Source of the DNA: UBA3495 sp964629875
Lineage (GTDB): Bacteria; Chloroflexota; Dehalococcoidia; Lucifugimonadales; UBA3495
Length of the DNA: 50,524 nt
Assembly (NCBI GenBank): GCA_964629875.1
Contig: CAZVRK010000014.1
Span: 1-50,524, forward strand
Reading direction: 5' to 3'
How positions within the stretch are numbered: the stretch's first letter is position 1; each line of letters opens with the position of its first letter. The translations under genes and the position numbers were made by a program. Under the pieces are notes generated by a model. The model had not been told where the DNA came from and made no database searches. It saw nothing but the letters and a program-made list of their open reading frames with translations. Positions 8,829 through 16,795 of this stretch are shown here, piece by piece.

Positions 8829-9977
8829 ATGACTTCTACCAAAAAAGATCCGGTCATAGTAGTTTTACAGCTGACTGGAGGAAACGACTATTTTAATACG
8901 GTAATCCCTTATGACAATCCTTTATATTATGACAATCGGCCGTACGTTAAGTACGAGCGGGAAGATATTATAAAATTAGAAGATACTAAAGATTGGGCCG
9001 AACCTTTGGGGTTTATGCCTCAGATGGGTCCGATAAAAGAATTGTATGACCAGGGTAATGTAGCGGTCATCCATGGAGTGGGTTACAAAGATTCACCTCG
9101 GTCGCACTTTAGGTCTATGGACATATGGCATACTTGTGAGCCCGATAAGGTTGGTACTGAAGGTTGGGCGGGTAGAGTAGCGCGTGAATTAGACCCCAAC
9201 AAAGAAAATGTGCTCACAGCAATCAACTTTGGCCATGGATTGCCAAGAGCGCTGGCAGTACCTGGTGTCCCAGTCGCGGCTATAGCTGATCTTGGTACTT
9301 ATGGACTCTTAACCGGTATAAGTAACACCGATCAGCGTAGCAAGGCTCTTGATCTATTTTCTAGAATGTATTCTCCTACAGTAGGTGGGAGTTTCGTTAC
9401 GGACTATTTAAGGTCAACCGGTACAGATGCGATGGTTGGTGCTGATATAGTGAAGGTAGCGCCGGAGAGATACTCTTCGACCGTGGAATATCCAAACTCT
9501 CCTATCGCGACGCATTTGAGAGATATTGCGCAAGTTTACTTCGCAGATCTGGGAACTAGAATTTTCTATACGCAGCATGCAAGCTTTGATACTCACGCTG
9601 GTGAAATGGCTGGACACCCTATGTTGTGGAACGACGTTTCACAGGCAATATCAGCCTTCTTCGAAGATTTGAAAGAGCATAACGCTGAAGATAACGTAAT
9701 CATGTACTTGTTCTCAGAATTCGGCAGACGTGTTCATGATAATGGGTCAGGAACAGATCATGGTGCAGCTGGCGTATCATTTGTTATAGGCAATCAGGTT
9801 AAGGGTGGTCATTACGGTGAATACCCATCTGCAAAGACAGAAGATTTAGAACAGGGTGACCTTGTTCCAAACTATGATTTCCGCAGTGATTACGCCATGT
9901 TAGTTGAAGACTGGTTCGGATTGGACTCGAAGCCGATCGTTAACGGTAGTTTCGAAAAGCTTCCTATCTTGAAGTAA
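8829..9977 (+). CDS. DUF1501 family protein (alkaline-phosphatase/sulfatase-like fold)
   Basis: A 382-residue DUF1501 protein. The fold is related to the alkaline phosphatase/sulfatase superfamily, and likely metal-binding segments are visible: VIVVLQLTGGNDYFNTVIPY at the N-terminus, SPRSHFRSMDIWHT, QHASFDTHAGEMAGH, and LFSEFGRRVHDNGSGTDHGA. Family members are commonly exported by the Tat system and begin with a twin-arginine signal; here the fold starts within about ten residues of MTSTKKD and no signal is present. AGGAG stands 7 to 9 bases before the start. It forms an operon with DUF1800 upstream and, after a hairpin, the NHL-repeat gene downstream. Enzyme activity is unknown. Confidence 0.9.
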   Translation: MTSTKKDPVIVVLQLTGGNDYFNTVIPYDNPLYYDNRPYVKYEREDIIKLEDTKDWAEPLGFMPQMGPIKELYDQGNVAVIHGVGYKDSPRSHFRSMDIWHTCEPDKVGTEGWAGRVARELDPNKENVLTAINFGHGLPRALAVPGVPVAAIADLGTYGLLTGISNTDQRSKALDLFSRMYSPTVGGSFVTDYLRSTGTDAMVGADIVKVAPERYSSTVEYPNSPIATHLRDIAQVYFADLGTRIFYTQHASFDTHAGEMAGHPMLWNDVSQAISAFFEDLKEHNAEDNVIMYLFSEFGRRVHDNGSGTDHGAAGVSFVIGNQVKGGHYGEYPSAKTEDLEQGDLVPNYDFRSDYAMLVEDWFGLDSKPIVNGSFEKLPILK

Positions 9978-10025
9978 ATAGCTGATCACAGCTAGCGATA
10001 GCTAGTCATGTGACAGAAACTAGTG

Positions 10026-10067
10026 AGAGCCGAGGTAAGGTTTCATATGGTATCGACCTTCGGCTCT
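10026..10067 (+). promoter_or_regulatory. Intercistronic hairpin between DUF1501 and NHL genes
   Basis: AGAGCCGA plus GGT (10026-10036) pairs with ACC-T-TCGGCTCT (10056-10067): eleven base pairs with one bulged T and a 19-base loop. No U-run follows; the next element is the ribosome site AGAGGAGG for the NHL gene. It may stabilise or partly attenuate the transcript between the two genes. Confidence 0.4.
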
Positions 10068-10092
10068 ACTACTCGAACAGAGGAGGAAAGAT

Positions 10093-11124
10093 ATGGCTCT
10101 TAATACTGTCGTAGCTGGTAGAGCTTGGCTTTATAGCCACAACGTAGGTAGGCAAGCTCAATCGGGTATGGGTTTCAGCACCCCAGTGAGTGCTGCTATA
10201 ACTAGTGACGGAACTTTGTATGTAGCTAATCGATCTGGTGAACAGAATCCCAGCATGAGAGTTACTAAATGCACGATTGACCACGAATTCATCAGTGAAT
10301 TTGGCCGCCAGGGCCCCGTATACGGTGGCAACAACAATAGTAGCTTGTTTACTTGGATTACAGGTATAGCGTTGGACTCTAATGAGAATGTTTATACCTC
10401 AGACGAATGGCGCTGCCAAATCCATGTGTTTGATAAAGAAGGAACTTATGTAAGCACATGGGGGGAAAAAGGAGACGGTGAAGGCCAACTGAATGGTTCA
10501 GCTGGTATCTGCTTTGACGACGATGAGAATCTGTGGGTCGTTAATTCTTTTAATAGTAAGGTTCAGAAATTCAACAAAGATGGCAAGTATATAAGTGGAT
10601 TCGGAGTGAAAGGTAACGGGGATGGCGAACTAGATTCTCCGTACGGAATAGCGTTAGACCCTGATGGAAATGTTTATGTTGCCGACTGGGGCAACCATAG
10701 GGTGCAAAAATTTACTCCCGAAGGTAATCACCTAGCCACTTTTGGTCATGCAGGTAAGGGATCTGGGTCATTAAATCATCCAACAGGGGTTTGCATCGAT
10801 AACGAGGGTGATGTTTATGTAGTTGACTGGATGAATGAGAGAGTAGTCATATATGACAAAGATGCTAAGCCGATCACATATTTATATGGTGATGCAGTAG
10901 ATGTATCTCCTTGGGGTGAGATGTCTTTAGAATCCAATCCTGACATGGTTAAAAGGCGTAATCAGGTTCAGGATATGGTTGAACAGCAAAGAAAATTCAG
11001 GATGCCCCAGGGTTGCTTATTCGACCGTGAAAATAATCGTTTGATAATTTGTGATACAAATCGTGGTCGCCTACAAGTATATATAAAAGACCACAGTTAC
11101 CAGGACCCTCAGTTTAACCTCTAA
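10093..11124 (+). CDS. NHL-repeat beta-propeller protein
   Basis: A 343-residue beta-propeller protein with at least four NHL-type repeats between about residues 85 and 255, each with the pattern GIALDPDGNVYVADWGNHRVQKF (split here by blade strands) followed by a FG..G.G.G.L loop. NHL propellers bind proteins, RNA or small molecules, and some are lyases or hydrolases; nothing here fixes an activity. No signal peptide is seen, unlike many secreted NHL proteins. The ribosome site AGAGGAGG is strong. It follows DUF1501 after a hairpin and ends in a clear terminator, so it is probably the last gene of the DUF1800-DUF1501 operon. Confidence 0.88.
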   Translation: MALNTVVAGRAWLYSHNVGRQAQSGMGFSTPVSAAITSDGTLYVANRSGEQNPSMRVTKCTIDHEFISEFGRQGPVYGGNNNSSLFTWITGIALDSNENVYTSDEWRCQIHVFDKEGTYVSTWGEKGDGEGQLNGSAGICFDDDENLWVVNSFNSKVQKFNKDGKYISGFGVKGNGDGELDSPYGIALDPDGNVYVADWGNHRVQKFTPEGNHLATFGHAGKGSGSLNHPTGVCIDNEGDVYVVDWMNERVVIYDKDAKPITYLYGDAVDVSPWGEMSLESNPDMVKRRNQVQDMVEQQRKFRMPQGCLFDRENNRLIICDTNRGRLQVYIKDHSYQDPQFNL

Positions 11125-11142
11125 GTTTATGTTGACTGACTT

Positions 11143-11181
11143 AAGAAGGCGCCCTTTTAAAGGGCGCCTTCTTTATTTTTT
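11143..11181 (+). terminator. Intrinsic terminator after the NHL gene
   Basis: GAAGGCGCCCTT and AAGGGCGCCTTC form a near-perfect inverted repeat (11143-11173), GC-rich in the middle, directly followed by a T-rich run (11172-11180). It ends the DUF1800-DUF1501-NHL transcript. Its 3' edge touches the stop codon of the convergent thioesterase gene. Confidence 0.85.
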
Positions 11182-11526
11182 CGGAGTTATTACCACTCGT
11201 TTGTGTGTACCCTCACCGATTTTTGTGTCACCTGTGAATGCGCTAACCTGAAAGCTGATTCGGTTACGGTCTATTTCGGTAACTTGCGCGTATGCTGTAA
11301 TCGTATCTCCGATGTCCGCGGGGGCTATGTGCCTTATGTTGACTTCAAAACCGACTGTCACTTGACCATCGTCAAGATATCGCTGGACTGAGTCGCTGGA
11401 CGCTTGCTCCATGAGACGAATCATCGATGGAGTGCTAAATTTATCAACATGAGGAGCAACGTTGTGCTCACATACGAATGTTTTTCTTTCTCCTTTGGTG
11501 CCGATCGTGATATTAGGGCTAACCAT
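11173..11526 (-). CDS. FlK-type hotdog thioesterase
   Basis: A 117-residue hotdog-fold acyl-CoA thioesterase. The family of fluoroacetyl-CoA thioesterase FlK is recognised by FSTPSMIRLMEQASSD, then VGFEVNIRHIAPADIGD and IGEGTHKRVVI. The putative catalytic triad T32, E40, H66 has exactly the spacing (8 and 26) of T42, E50, H76 in FlK. Many family members act on ordinary short acyl-CoAs, so fluoroacetate resistance should not be assumed. GGAGG precedes the start. The gene converges on the NHL operon and is divergent from argF. Confidence 0.8.
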   Translation of the reverse strand: MVSPNITIGTKGERKTFVCEHNVAPHVDKFSTPSMIRLMEQASSDSVQRYLDDGQVTVGFEVNIRHIAPADIGDTITAYAQVTEIDRNRISFQVSAFTGDTKIGEGTHKRVVITPKK

Positions 11527-11697
11527 GAAATCCTCCGGATTGTATATATTGGATTTGTAAATATTAACAGAATTGTGGTGTATGTATAATATAGCTTGCG
11601 AATGTAGAGTGTTATGTGTAGGTAAAGTGAATGTTATTCTCGGTTACCTTGAATGGGGTATCAATTTCAGATATGATTTTTCCTCAGGAGGGAATTG

Positions 11698-12615
11698 ATG
11701 CCCGGTAAAAGAGATTTCATATCGATTACAGACCTGACCTCACAAGAAATACTCTCAATTGTGGATAGAGCTCAGGAAATAAAAAATAGGTCTGGGATAA
11801 AGCCACTGGATGGTATGAGAGTTGCTTTGCTTTTCGAGAAACCATCCCTTAGAACCAAAGTTAGTTTCCAGATTGGCATACAAGAATTAGGCGGATTCTC
11901 ATTATATCTAGGCCCGGATGAAGTAGGATTAGGCGAGAGAGAGCCTGTTTCCGATGTAGCCAGAGTATTGTCAGGGTATGTAGATTGTATTGTAGCCCGC
12001 GTGTTTTCACATGAGATTCTCCAGGAATTGGCATGTTATTCGAGTGTTCCTGTCATTAATGCTTTGTCGGATAGGGAGCATCCATGTCAAATCATGTCCG
12101 ACCTATTGACAATATCGGAAAACAAAGGTGGATTGGACTCGCTAAAATTGGCGTATGTTGGGGATGGAAATAATGTCGCCCGAACTCTGTGCTTGGGGCT
12201 TCCAATGGTTGGTATGGATTTTGTTATAGCGTCTCCTATTGGTTATGGGCTGGATAAGGACTCTCTTGACCGAGCTAATGACAGGGCTATAAACAATGGC
12301 AGTGTTATCTCTGTGGTTGTTGATCCACTATCCGCGGTAAAGTCTGCTGATATAGTTTATACGGATGTCTGGACCAGTATGGGAGATGAATCTGAATCTG
12401 ATATTCGCCGAGAGATTTTCGAGGGATACACTGTAAATGAGGAATTACTAACTCATGCTAAGCCGGATGCGATTTTCATGCATGATATGCCAGCTCATTA
12501 TGGTGAGGAGGTTGCGGAAGGAATGCTTGAACATCCCCAATCCGTAGCTTATATTCAAGCGAATAACCGGCTCCATTGCCAGAAAGCGATACTGGAATTT
12601 ATTCTGCAAAGATAG
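11698..12615 (+). CDS. argF: Ornithine carbamoyltransferase, variant ornithine site
   Basis: Transfers carbamoyl phosphate to ornithine to make citrulline in arginine synthesis. Normal length, 305 residues. The carbamoyl-phosphate motif SLRTK (50-54), HPCQ (128-131) and the ornithine motif DVWTSMG (223-229) are present. The usual HCLPAHRGEE box reads H262-D-M-P-A-H-Y-G-E-E, so the cysteine that contacts ornithine is aspartate and the following Arg is Tyr. AGGAGG at 11686-11691 fixes the ATG at 11698; an in-frame TTG at 11695 is less likely. der follows 21 bases downstream. No other arg genes are present. A related carbamoyltransferase acting on another amine is possible. Confidence 0.85.
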   Translation: MPGKRDFISITDLTSQEILSIVDRAQEIKNRSGIKPLDGMRVALLFEKPSLRTKVSFQIGIQELGGFSLYLGPDEVGLGEREPVSDVARVLSGYVDCIVARVFSHEILQELACYSSVPVINALSDREHPCQIMSDLLTISENKGGLDSLKLAYVGDGNNVARTLCLGLPMVGMDFVIASPIGYGLDKDSLDRANDRAINNGSVISVVVDPLSAVKSADIVYTDVWTSMGDESESDIRREIFEGYTVNEELLTHAKPDAIFMHDMPAHYGEEVAEGMLEHPQSVAYIQANNRLHCQKAILEFILQR

Positions 12616-12624
12616 TAGGGGTTG

Positions 12625-12630
12625 TATAAT
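12625..12630 (+). promoter_or_regulatory. Possible -10 element immediately before der
   Basis: A perfect TATAAT lies six bases before the der ATG, which would put the transcription start at or next to the start codon and give a leaderless mRNA. No convincing -35 is seen 17 bases upstream (TTCTGC). Alternatively der is read only from argF transcripts. Confidence 0.35.
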
Positions 12631-12636
12631 TAGTAA

Positions 12637-14052
12637 ATGGTACAAGACGTAAATTCAGAAATTGATGATAGTTTTGAATCTGGGGATTCTAATTACCCGA
12701 TTGCTGCTTATCTTCCGTTAATTGCTATTGTAGGAAGACCTAATGTAGGTAAGTCATCACTTTTCAATCGGATATTGGCAAGGCGGCATGCAATAGTGTC
12801 TGATGTCTCTGGCACTACAAGGGATAGATTGTTATCGCGTGTTACTTGGCATGATAAGAATTTCTTGCTAGCAGATACGGGTGGACTCGAAACTAATCCC
12901 GACGGACATATCAGGGAGATGGTTCAAGAACAAGCCGATATGGCAATGAGTGATGCTGATCTGATCATATTTGTGACCGACGCGATTGATGGACTGTCTC
13001 CTTCTGATCAATTGATAAATGATCGGCTAAGGCAAACTAGTAAACCGGTTATCCTAGCTGTTAACAAAGTCGATAATGATAACCGCGAGACTATAGCTTC
13101 AGAATTTTACCAATTGGGTATATCTGAAACTATATTTATAAGTGCATTTCATAATCACGGTATATATGATTTGATGGACAGAGTCTCTCATTATCTGGAT
13201 TTGCTAAGTCATTCGCAGAATTTGGATCAGAATGAGGAGGTACCAGCTGAAGAGACACTTAGGTTGTCTATTGTCGGTCGTACTAATGTGGGTAAGTCTA
13301 TGTTGATGAATGCGATCCTTGGAGAGGATCGATCTATTGTTAGCAATATAGCTGGGACTACTAGAGATGCGCTTGATACGTCATTCACTTACTGTGAAAC
13401 TAATATGACAGTTATTGATACGGCTGGAATACGTAGACCTGGCCGTGTGGAAAAGGGTATCGAAAAATATAGTGTTTTACGATCAGTTAATGCTGTGAAC
13501 CGCAGTGATATCACTTTGTTGGTTACAGATGCTTCGGAACTGGCAACTTCTCAGGATTCTCATATCACTGGATTAGCTTGGGATATGTGCAGAGGTATAA
13601 TAGTTGTAGTTAATAAATGGGATCTCATACCCGATACCGATAGATACGCGAAACGCAGAGCTGTTCGAAAAGTTAGGGAATGCCTTCATTTCATGCCGTA
13701 TGCCCCTATATCGTTTATATCTGCAAAGACTGGTGAAGGTGTGAACAGGCTTTTAGACGGTGCGGTAGATCTGTTTGAAGAGCGGAAAAGATGGGTCCCT
13801 ACACGGGACCTACAGTATTTATTAGCGGAAGCTTTGGTTGATCATAATCCACCACCCGTTAAAGGTTATCGAGGGCAACGGCTGCAAGTAACAAGGTTAA
13901 GACAAGTCGATATAAACCCTCCGACGTTCTTATTTACTGTAAATGAGCCTGGCCTCGTTCATTTTTCTTACAAACGGTATCTGGAAAATAAAATTCGAGA
14001 TACGTTTGGGTTCGACAGAACTCATTTGAGGTTGGTATTCAAAAGACACTGA
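12637..14052 (+). CDS. der: Ribosome assembly GTPase Der (EngA)
   Basis: A 471-residue double GTPase needed for 50S subunit maturation. The first G domain has the P-loop GRPNVGKSSLFNRI (from residue 33), GTTRDR, DTGGLE and NKVD. The second repeats this with GRTNVGKSMLMNAIL, GTTRDALD, DTAGIRRPG and NKWDL. A KH-like domain ends the protein (DRTHLRLVF). About 28 residues precede the first domain, rather acidic and poorly conserved. No good Shine-Dalgarno precedes the ATG; see the -10 element just upstream. It heads the run der-plsY-gpsA. Confidence 0.97.
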   Translation: MVQDVNSEIDDSFESGDSNYPIAAYLPLIAIVGRPNVGKSSLFNRILARRHAIVSDVSGTTRDRLLSRVTWHDKNFLLADTGGLETNPDGHIREMVQEQADMAMSDADLIIFVTDAIDGLSPSDQLINDRLRQTSKPVILAVNKVDNDNRETIASEFYQLGISETIFISAFHNHGIYDLMDRVSHYLDLLSHSQNLDQNEEVPAEETLRLSIVGRTNVGKSMLMNAILGEDRSIVSNIAGTTRDALDTSFTYCETNMTVIDTAGIRRPGRVEKGIEKYSVLRSVNAVNRSDITLLVTDASELATSQDSHITGLAWDMCRGIIVVVNKWDLIPDTDRYAKRRAVRKVRECLHFMPYAPISFISAKTGEGVNRLLDGAVDLFEERKRWVPTRDLQYLLAEALVDHNPPPVKGYRGQRLQVTRLRQVDINPPTFLFTVNEPGLVHFSYKRYLENKIRDTFGFDRTHLRLVFKRH

Positions 14053-14081
14053 CATGGCCGATTAACCCAACACTCTTTTGT

Positions 14082-14768
14082 GTGACAGTGCTGCCGGTTT
14101 TAATACTGTTGATAGTAGCTGGAGTCATGCTATTACCATCAGCATCTAGATTGGTCCAGTATATCTCTGTCCTATCCCTCTCATATTTCTTGGGATCGAT
14201 ACCGTGGGGATATTTTGTACTTCAATGGTACAAGGGTGTTGATATTCGAGATCACGGGAGTGGTCGTATAGGTATGTCTAACGTCCTAAGGACCTCTGGT
14301 AGGAGGGGGGCAGTTCCTGTTTTGTTACTGGATCTGGCTAAAGGTGTGGCGGCCGTTATATTCGCTAGATATATCTTAGGGGCAGGTTATGGCGAAGTTT
14401 TTGCTGGATTAATGGCATTAGTAGGCCACAATTGGCCAATATTTCTTAGTTTTAGAGGTGGTAGAGGAATTGCTACTGGTTTAGGAGCTCTTTCTGTGAT
14501 GGCACCTGTATCGGCTCTTATTGGCGCTTTAGTTTTTATACCGGTTACGCTGTTCACACGGTATCTTTCCCTAGGATCAGTATTAGGAGTTATATGCGCT
14601 AGTGGGTCCCTGATTGCTATGATATTTATCGGGCTGTATTCATTAGAATATGGTGTATATGGTATTACAGCAGGGACAATAATTATTTGGCAACATAGAG
14701 ATAATATTAAACGCCTATTTGAGGGGACTGAACGAAGGTTAGGTACACCTGGTACTAGAATACAATGA
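14082..14768 (+). CDS. plsY: Acyl-phosphate:glycerol-3-phosphate acyltransferase PlsY
   Basis: An integral membrane enzyme that acylates glycerol-3-phosphate from acyl-phosphate in the first step of phospholipid synthesis. Its 228 residues have about five to six hydrophobic segments. Motif 1 reads GSGRIGMSNVLRTSG, against the common GSGNxGATN, so N and A/T positions differ. Motif 2 GHNWPIFLSFRGGRGIATGLG is close to standard. The start is uncertain: GTG at 14082 gives an extra hydrophobic stretch, and ATG at 14127 would give a more typical length. gpsA, which makes its substrate, follows 69 bases later. Confidence 0.88.
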   Translation: MTVLPVLILLIVAGVMLLPSASRLVQYISVLSLSYFLGSIPWGYFVLQWYKGVDIRDHGSGRIGMSNVLRTSGRRGAVPVLLLDLAKGVAAVIFARYILGAGYGEVFAGLMALVGHNWPIFLSFRGGRGIATGLGALSVMAPVSALIGALVFIPVTLFTRYLSLGSVLGVICASGSLIAMIFIGLYSLEYGVYGITAGTIIIWQHRDNIKRLFEGTERRLGTPGTRIQ

Positions 14769-14837
14769 TAAGCTAGTCCGCCATTGACCTGAACCATGTT
14801 CGTTCAGTAGAGCAATTTTTGCATTGCGATTTAGTTC

Positions 14838-15842
14838 ATGAAAAGAAAAGCAACTATTGTAGGCACTACGACTTGGGGTACCACCATCGCGATAATGCTC
14901 GCGAAGAATGGTGTTCCTGTGACTCTCCTTGCTCGTAATGAAGATGAAGTGTTTACACTCGTTTCTGACGGCGAAAATAAACGATTTTTACCAGGCATAA
15001 AATTTCCTGACGAGCTATTAATCTCACATCGTACTCAAGATGTCGTTAGTGATGCTGAGGTCGTTATTATGGCTGTTCCATCGTATGCGCTCCGTCATAA
15101 TGCAGCACTCGTTAGTTCGTTCTTAACTGTCGACTCTGTAATCGTTAGTGCTACTAAAGGTTTAGAAATTGGTTCCAATAAGCGCATGTCTGAAGTATTA
15201 GCAGAAGAGTTAGTGTGTTGCGATGTTAGTCAGATATGTACTTTGTCAGGGCCTAATCTAGCTAAAGAGATTGTTATGGGAAGTCCTGCTTCAGCGGTGG
15301 TAGCCGGTTATGATTTAGATAATGTAAATAAAATTCAAGAAGTATTTAATTCTTCACTATTTCGAGTATATGGCAGCAATGATATTGTTGGAGTTGAACT
15401 AGCGGGCGCTCTGAAGAATGTAATTGCACTAGGAGCAGGATTTTGTGACGGCCTGGGTATTGGAGATAATGCTAAAGGAGCTTTAATCACCAGAGGCCTT
15501 GCTGAGCTCTCGAGACTTGGTGTAGCGATGGGCGCACAACAGATTACTTTCGCTGGTCTTGCTGGAATAGGTGATATTATTGCCACTTGTTCGAGCCCAC
15601 TGAGTAGGAATCATTATGTTGGCCAACAGCTAGCGAGTGGAGCAAGTCTCAGTGAGATAACACAGTCAATGGACAATGTTGCGGAGGGTATTAATTCGAC
15701 TATGGCTGCTAAGGAAATCGCTCTAGATCTCGGCGTGGATATGCCGATTGTAGATGTGACATATCGGGTCCTTTTTGAAGGATTACAGCCTGAGATAGCA
15801 GTGTCAGAGTTGATGGGCCGACCAGTGGGGTCTGAATGGTGA
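14838..15842 (+). CDS. gpsA: Glycerol-3-phosphate dehydrogenase [NAD(P)+]
   Basis: Reduces dihydroxyacetone phosphate to sn-glycerol-3-phosphate for membrane lipids. A 334-residue cytosolic enzyme. The N-terminal Rossmann loop reads G9-T-T-T-W-G14 where most GpsA proteins have GxGxWG, so the second glycine is Thr11. The rest is standard: MAVPSYALR, SATKGLE, LSGPNLAKEI, and the catalytic segment ELAGALKNVIALGAGFCDGLG with its lysine. It stands directly after plsY, its metabolic partner, and converges with ispH at a distance of eight bases. Confidence 0.95.
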   Translation: MKRKATIVGTTTWGTTIAIMLAKNGVPVTLLARNEDEVFTLVSDGENKRFLPGIKFPDELLISHRTQDVVSDAEVVIMAVPSYALRHNAALVSSFLTVDSVIVSATKGLEIGSNKRMSEVLAEELVCCDVSQICTLSGPNLAKEIVMGSPASAVVAGYDLDNVNKIQEVFNSSLFRVYGSNDIVGVELAGALKNVIALGAGFCDGLGIGDNAKGALITRGLAELSRLGVAMGAQQITFAGLAGIGDIIATCSSPLSRNHYVGQQLASGASLSEITQSMDNVAEGINSTMAAKEIALDLGVDMPIVDVTYRVLFEGLQPEIAVSELMGRPVGSEW

Positions 15843-15850
15843 TTTTCGGG

Positions 15851-16762
15851 CTAGCGGAGTTCTTCCGGTATCCGAAATGATATATTCTCTTCGATTCCCG
15901 GTATAACTGTTATTTTCAATGGGTCTAAGCTTTTGATCACTTCATCTACTAGTATTTCTGGAGTCGATGCTCCAGAAGTAATTCCTATTCGATAGTTGGT
16001 TTTTATCCATTTGGCATCTATTTCCAATGGGTCGTTAATCAGATATGCAGGTACTCCCAGAGATTCGGCTACTTCTCTCAGACGGTTACAATTGGAGCTA
16101 TTTTCCGCCCCTATGACCAATACCATGTCTACTTTGCCGGACATAGTGAGGACCGCATCTTGTCGATTCGTAGTCGCATAGCATATGTCATTACGAACCG
16201 TAGCGTTACTAAACGTATTCTGAATCTCTGCTATTGCTTCTGATGTGTCTCGAACAGACAGAGTTGTTTGGGTAATGATGGCGACATCCGTGGAACTATC
16301 CCATTGTGGAATCAGACGATCTTTGCTGTCGCTGATTAATGTCATGGGCGCTTGTCCCATTGTTCCTTTGACTTCTTGATGTCCTTCGTGACCTACCAGT
16401 AAGACTCGCTTACCTTCGTTGTGGTATTTTTTGGCTTCGTTATGGACGCGGGTGACGAGGGGGCACACCGCATCTATAATTTTTAGCCCCCGTTCTTTTG
16501 CACTCTCAAAATCTTCGGGAGGGGATCCATGGGCAGAGAATACGACGACCGATCCAGCAGGTATGTCATTAACTGACTCGACGGTTATGGCACCTTTTTT
16601 TTCTAACTCTTCTACCACGTAGGGATTGTGGACGATTTGATGTTTTACATATACAGGAGGCCCAAATTTATCTAGGCATAAGTTTACTATATCAATGGCT
16701 CTAACAACGCCTGCGCAAAATCCCCTTGGAGATCCTAGAACTACTTCGGCAATCCTGTCCAT
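15851..16762 (-). CDS. ispH: 4-hydroxy-3-methylbut-2-enyl diphosphate reductase
   Basis: Last enzyme of the MEP pathway; reduces HMBPP to isopentenyl and dimethylallyl diphosphate with an Fe-S cluster. The three cluster cysteines are C16 (PRGFCAGVVRAI), C100 (IDAVCPLVTRVH) and C194 (NDICYATTNRQ). FSAHGSPPE and VGHEGHQEV contribute active-site histidines. Length 303, typical. GGAGAATTA before the start supports it. It follows thrC by 33 bases on the same strand, so the two probably share a transcript. Confidence 0.97.
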   Translation of the reverse strand: MDRIAEVVLGSPRGFCAGVVRAIDIVNLCLDKFGPPVYVKHQIVHNPYVVEELEKKGAITVESVNDIPAGSVVVFSAHGSPPEDFESAKERGLKIIDAVCPLVTRVHNEAKKYHNEGKRVLLVGHEGHQEVKGTMGQAPMTLISDSKDRLIPQWDSSTDVAIITQTTLSVRDTSEAIAEIQNTFSNATVRNDICYATTNRQDAVLTMSGKVDMVLVIGAENSSNCNRLREVAESLGVPAYLINDPLEIDAKWIKTNYRIGITSGASTPEILVDEVIKSLDPLKITVIPGIEENISFRIPEELR

Positions 16763-16795
16763 TAATTCTCCTTATTGGTTGGGCGATATAGAAGG

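Noticed and set aside
14387..14797. 136-codon frame opposite plsY
   Set aside because: It is antisense to conserved PlsY motifs and rich in Pro/Ile as expected from reverse reading of membrane codons.
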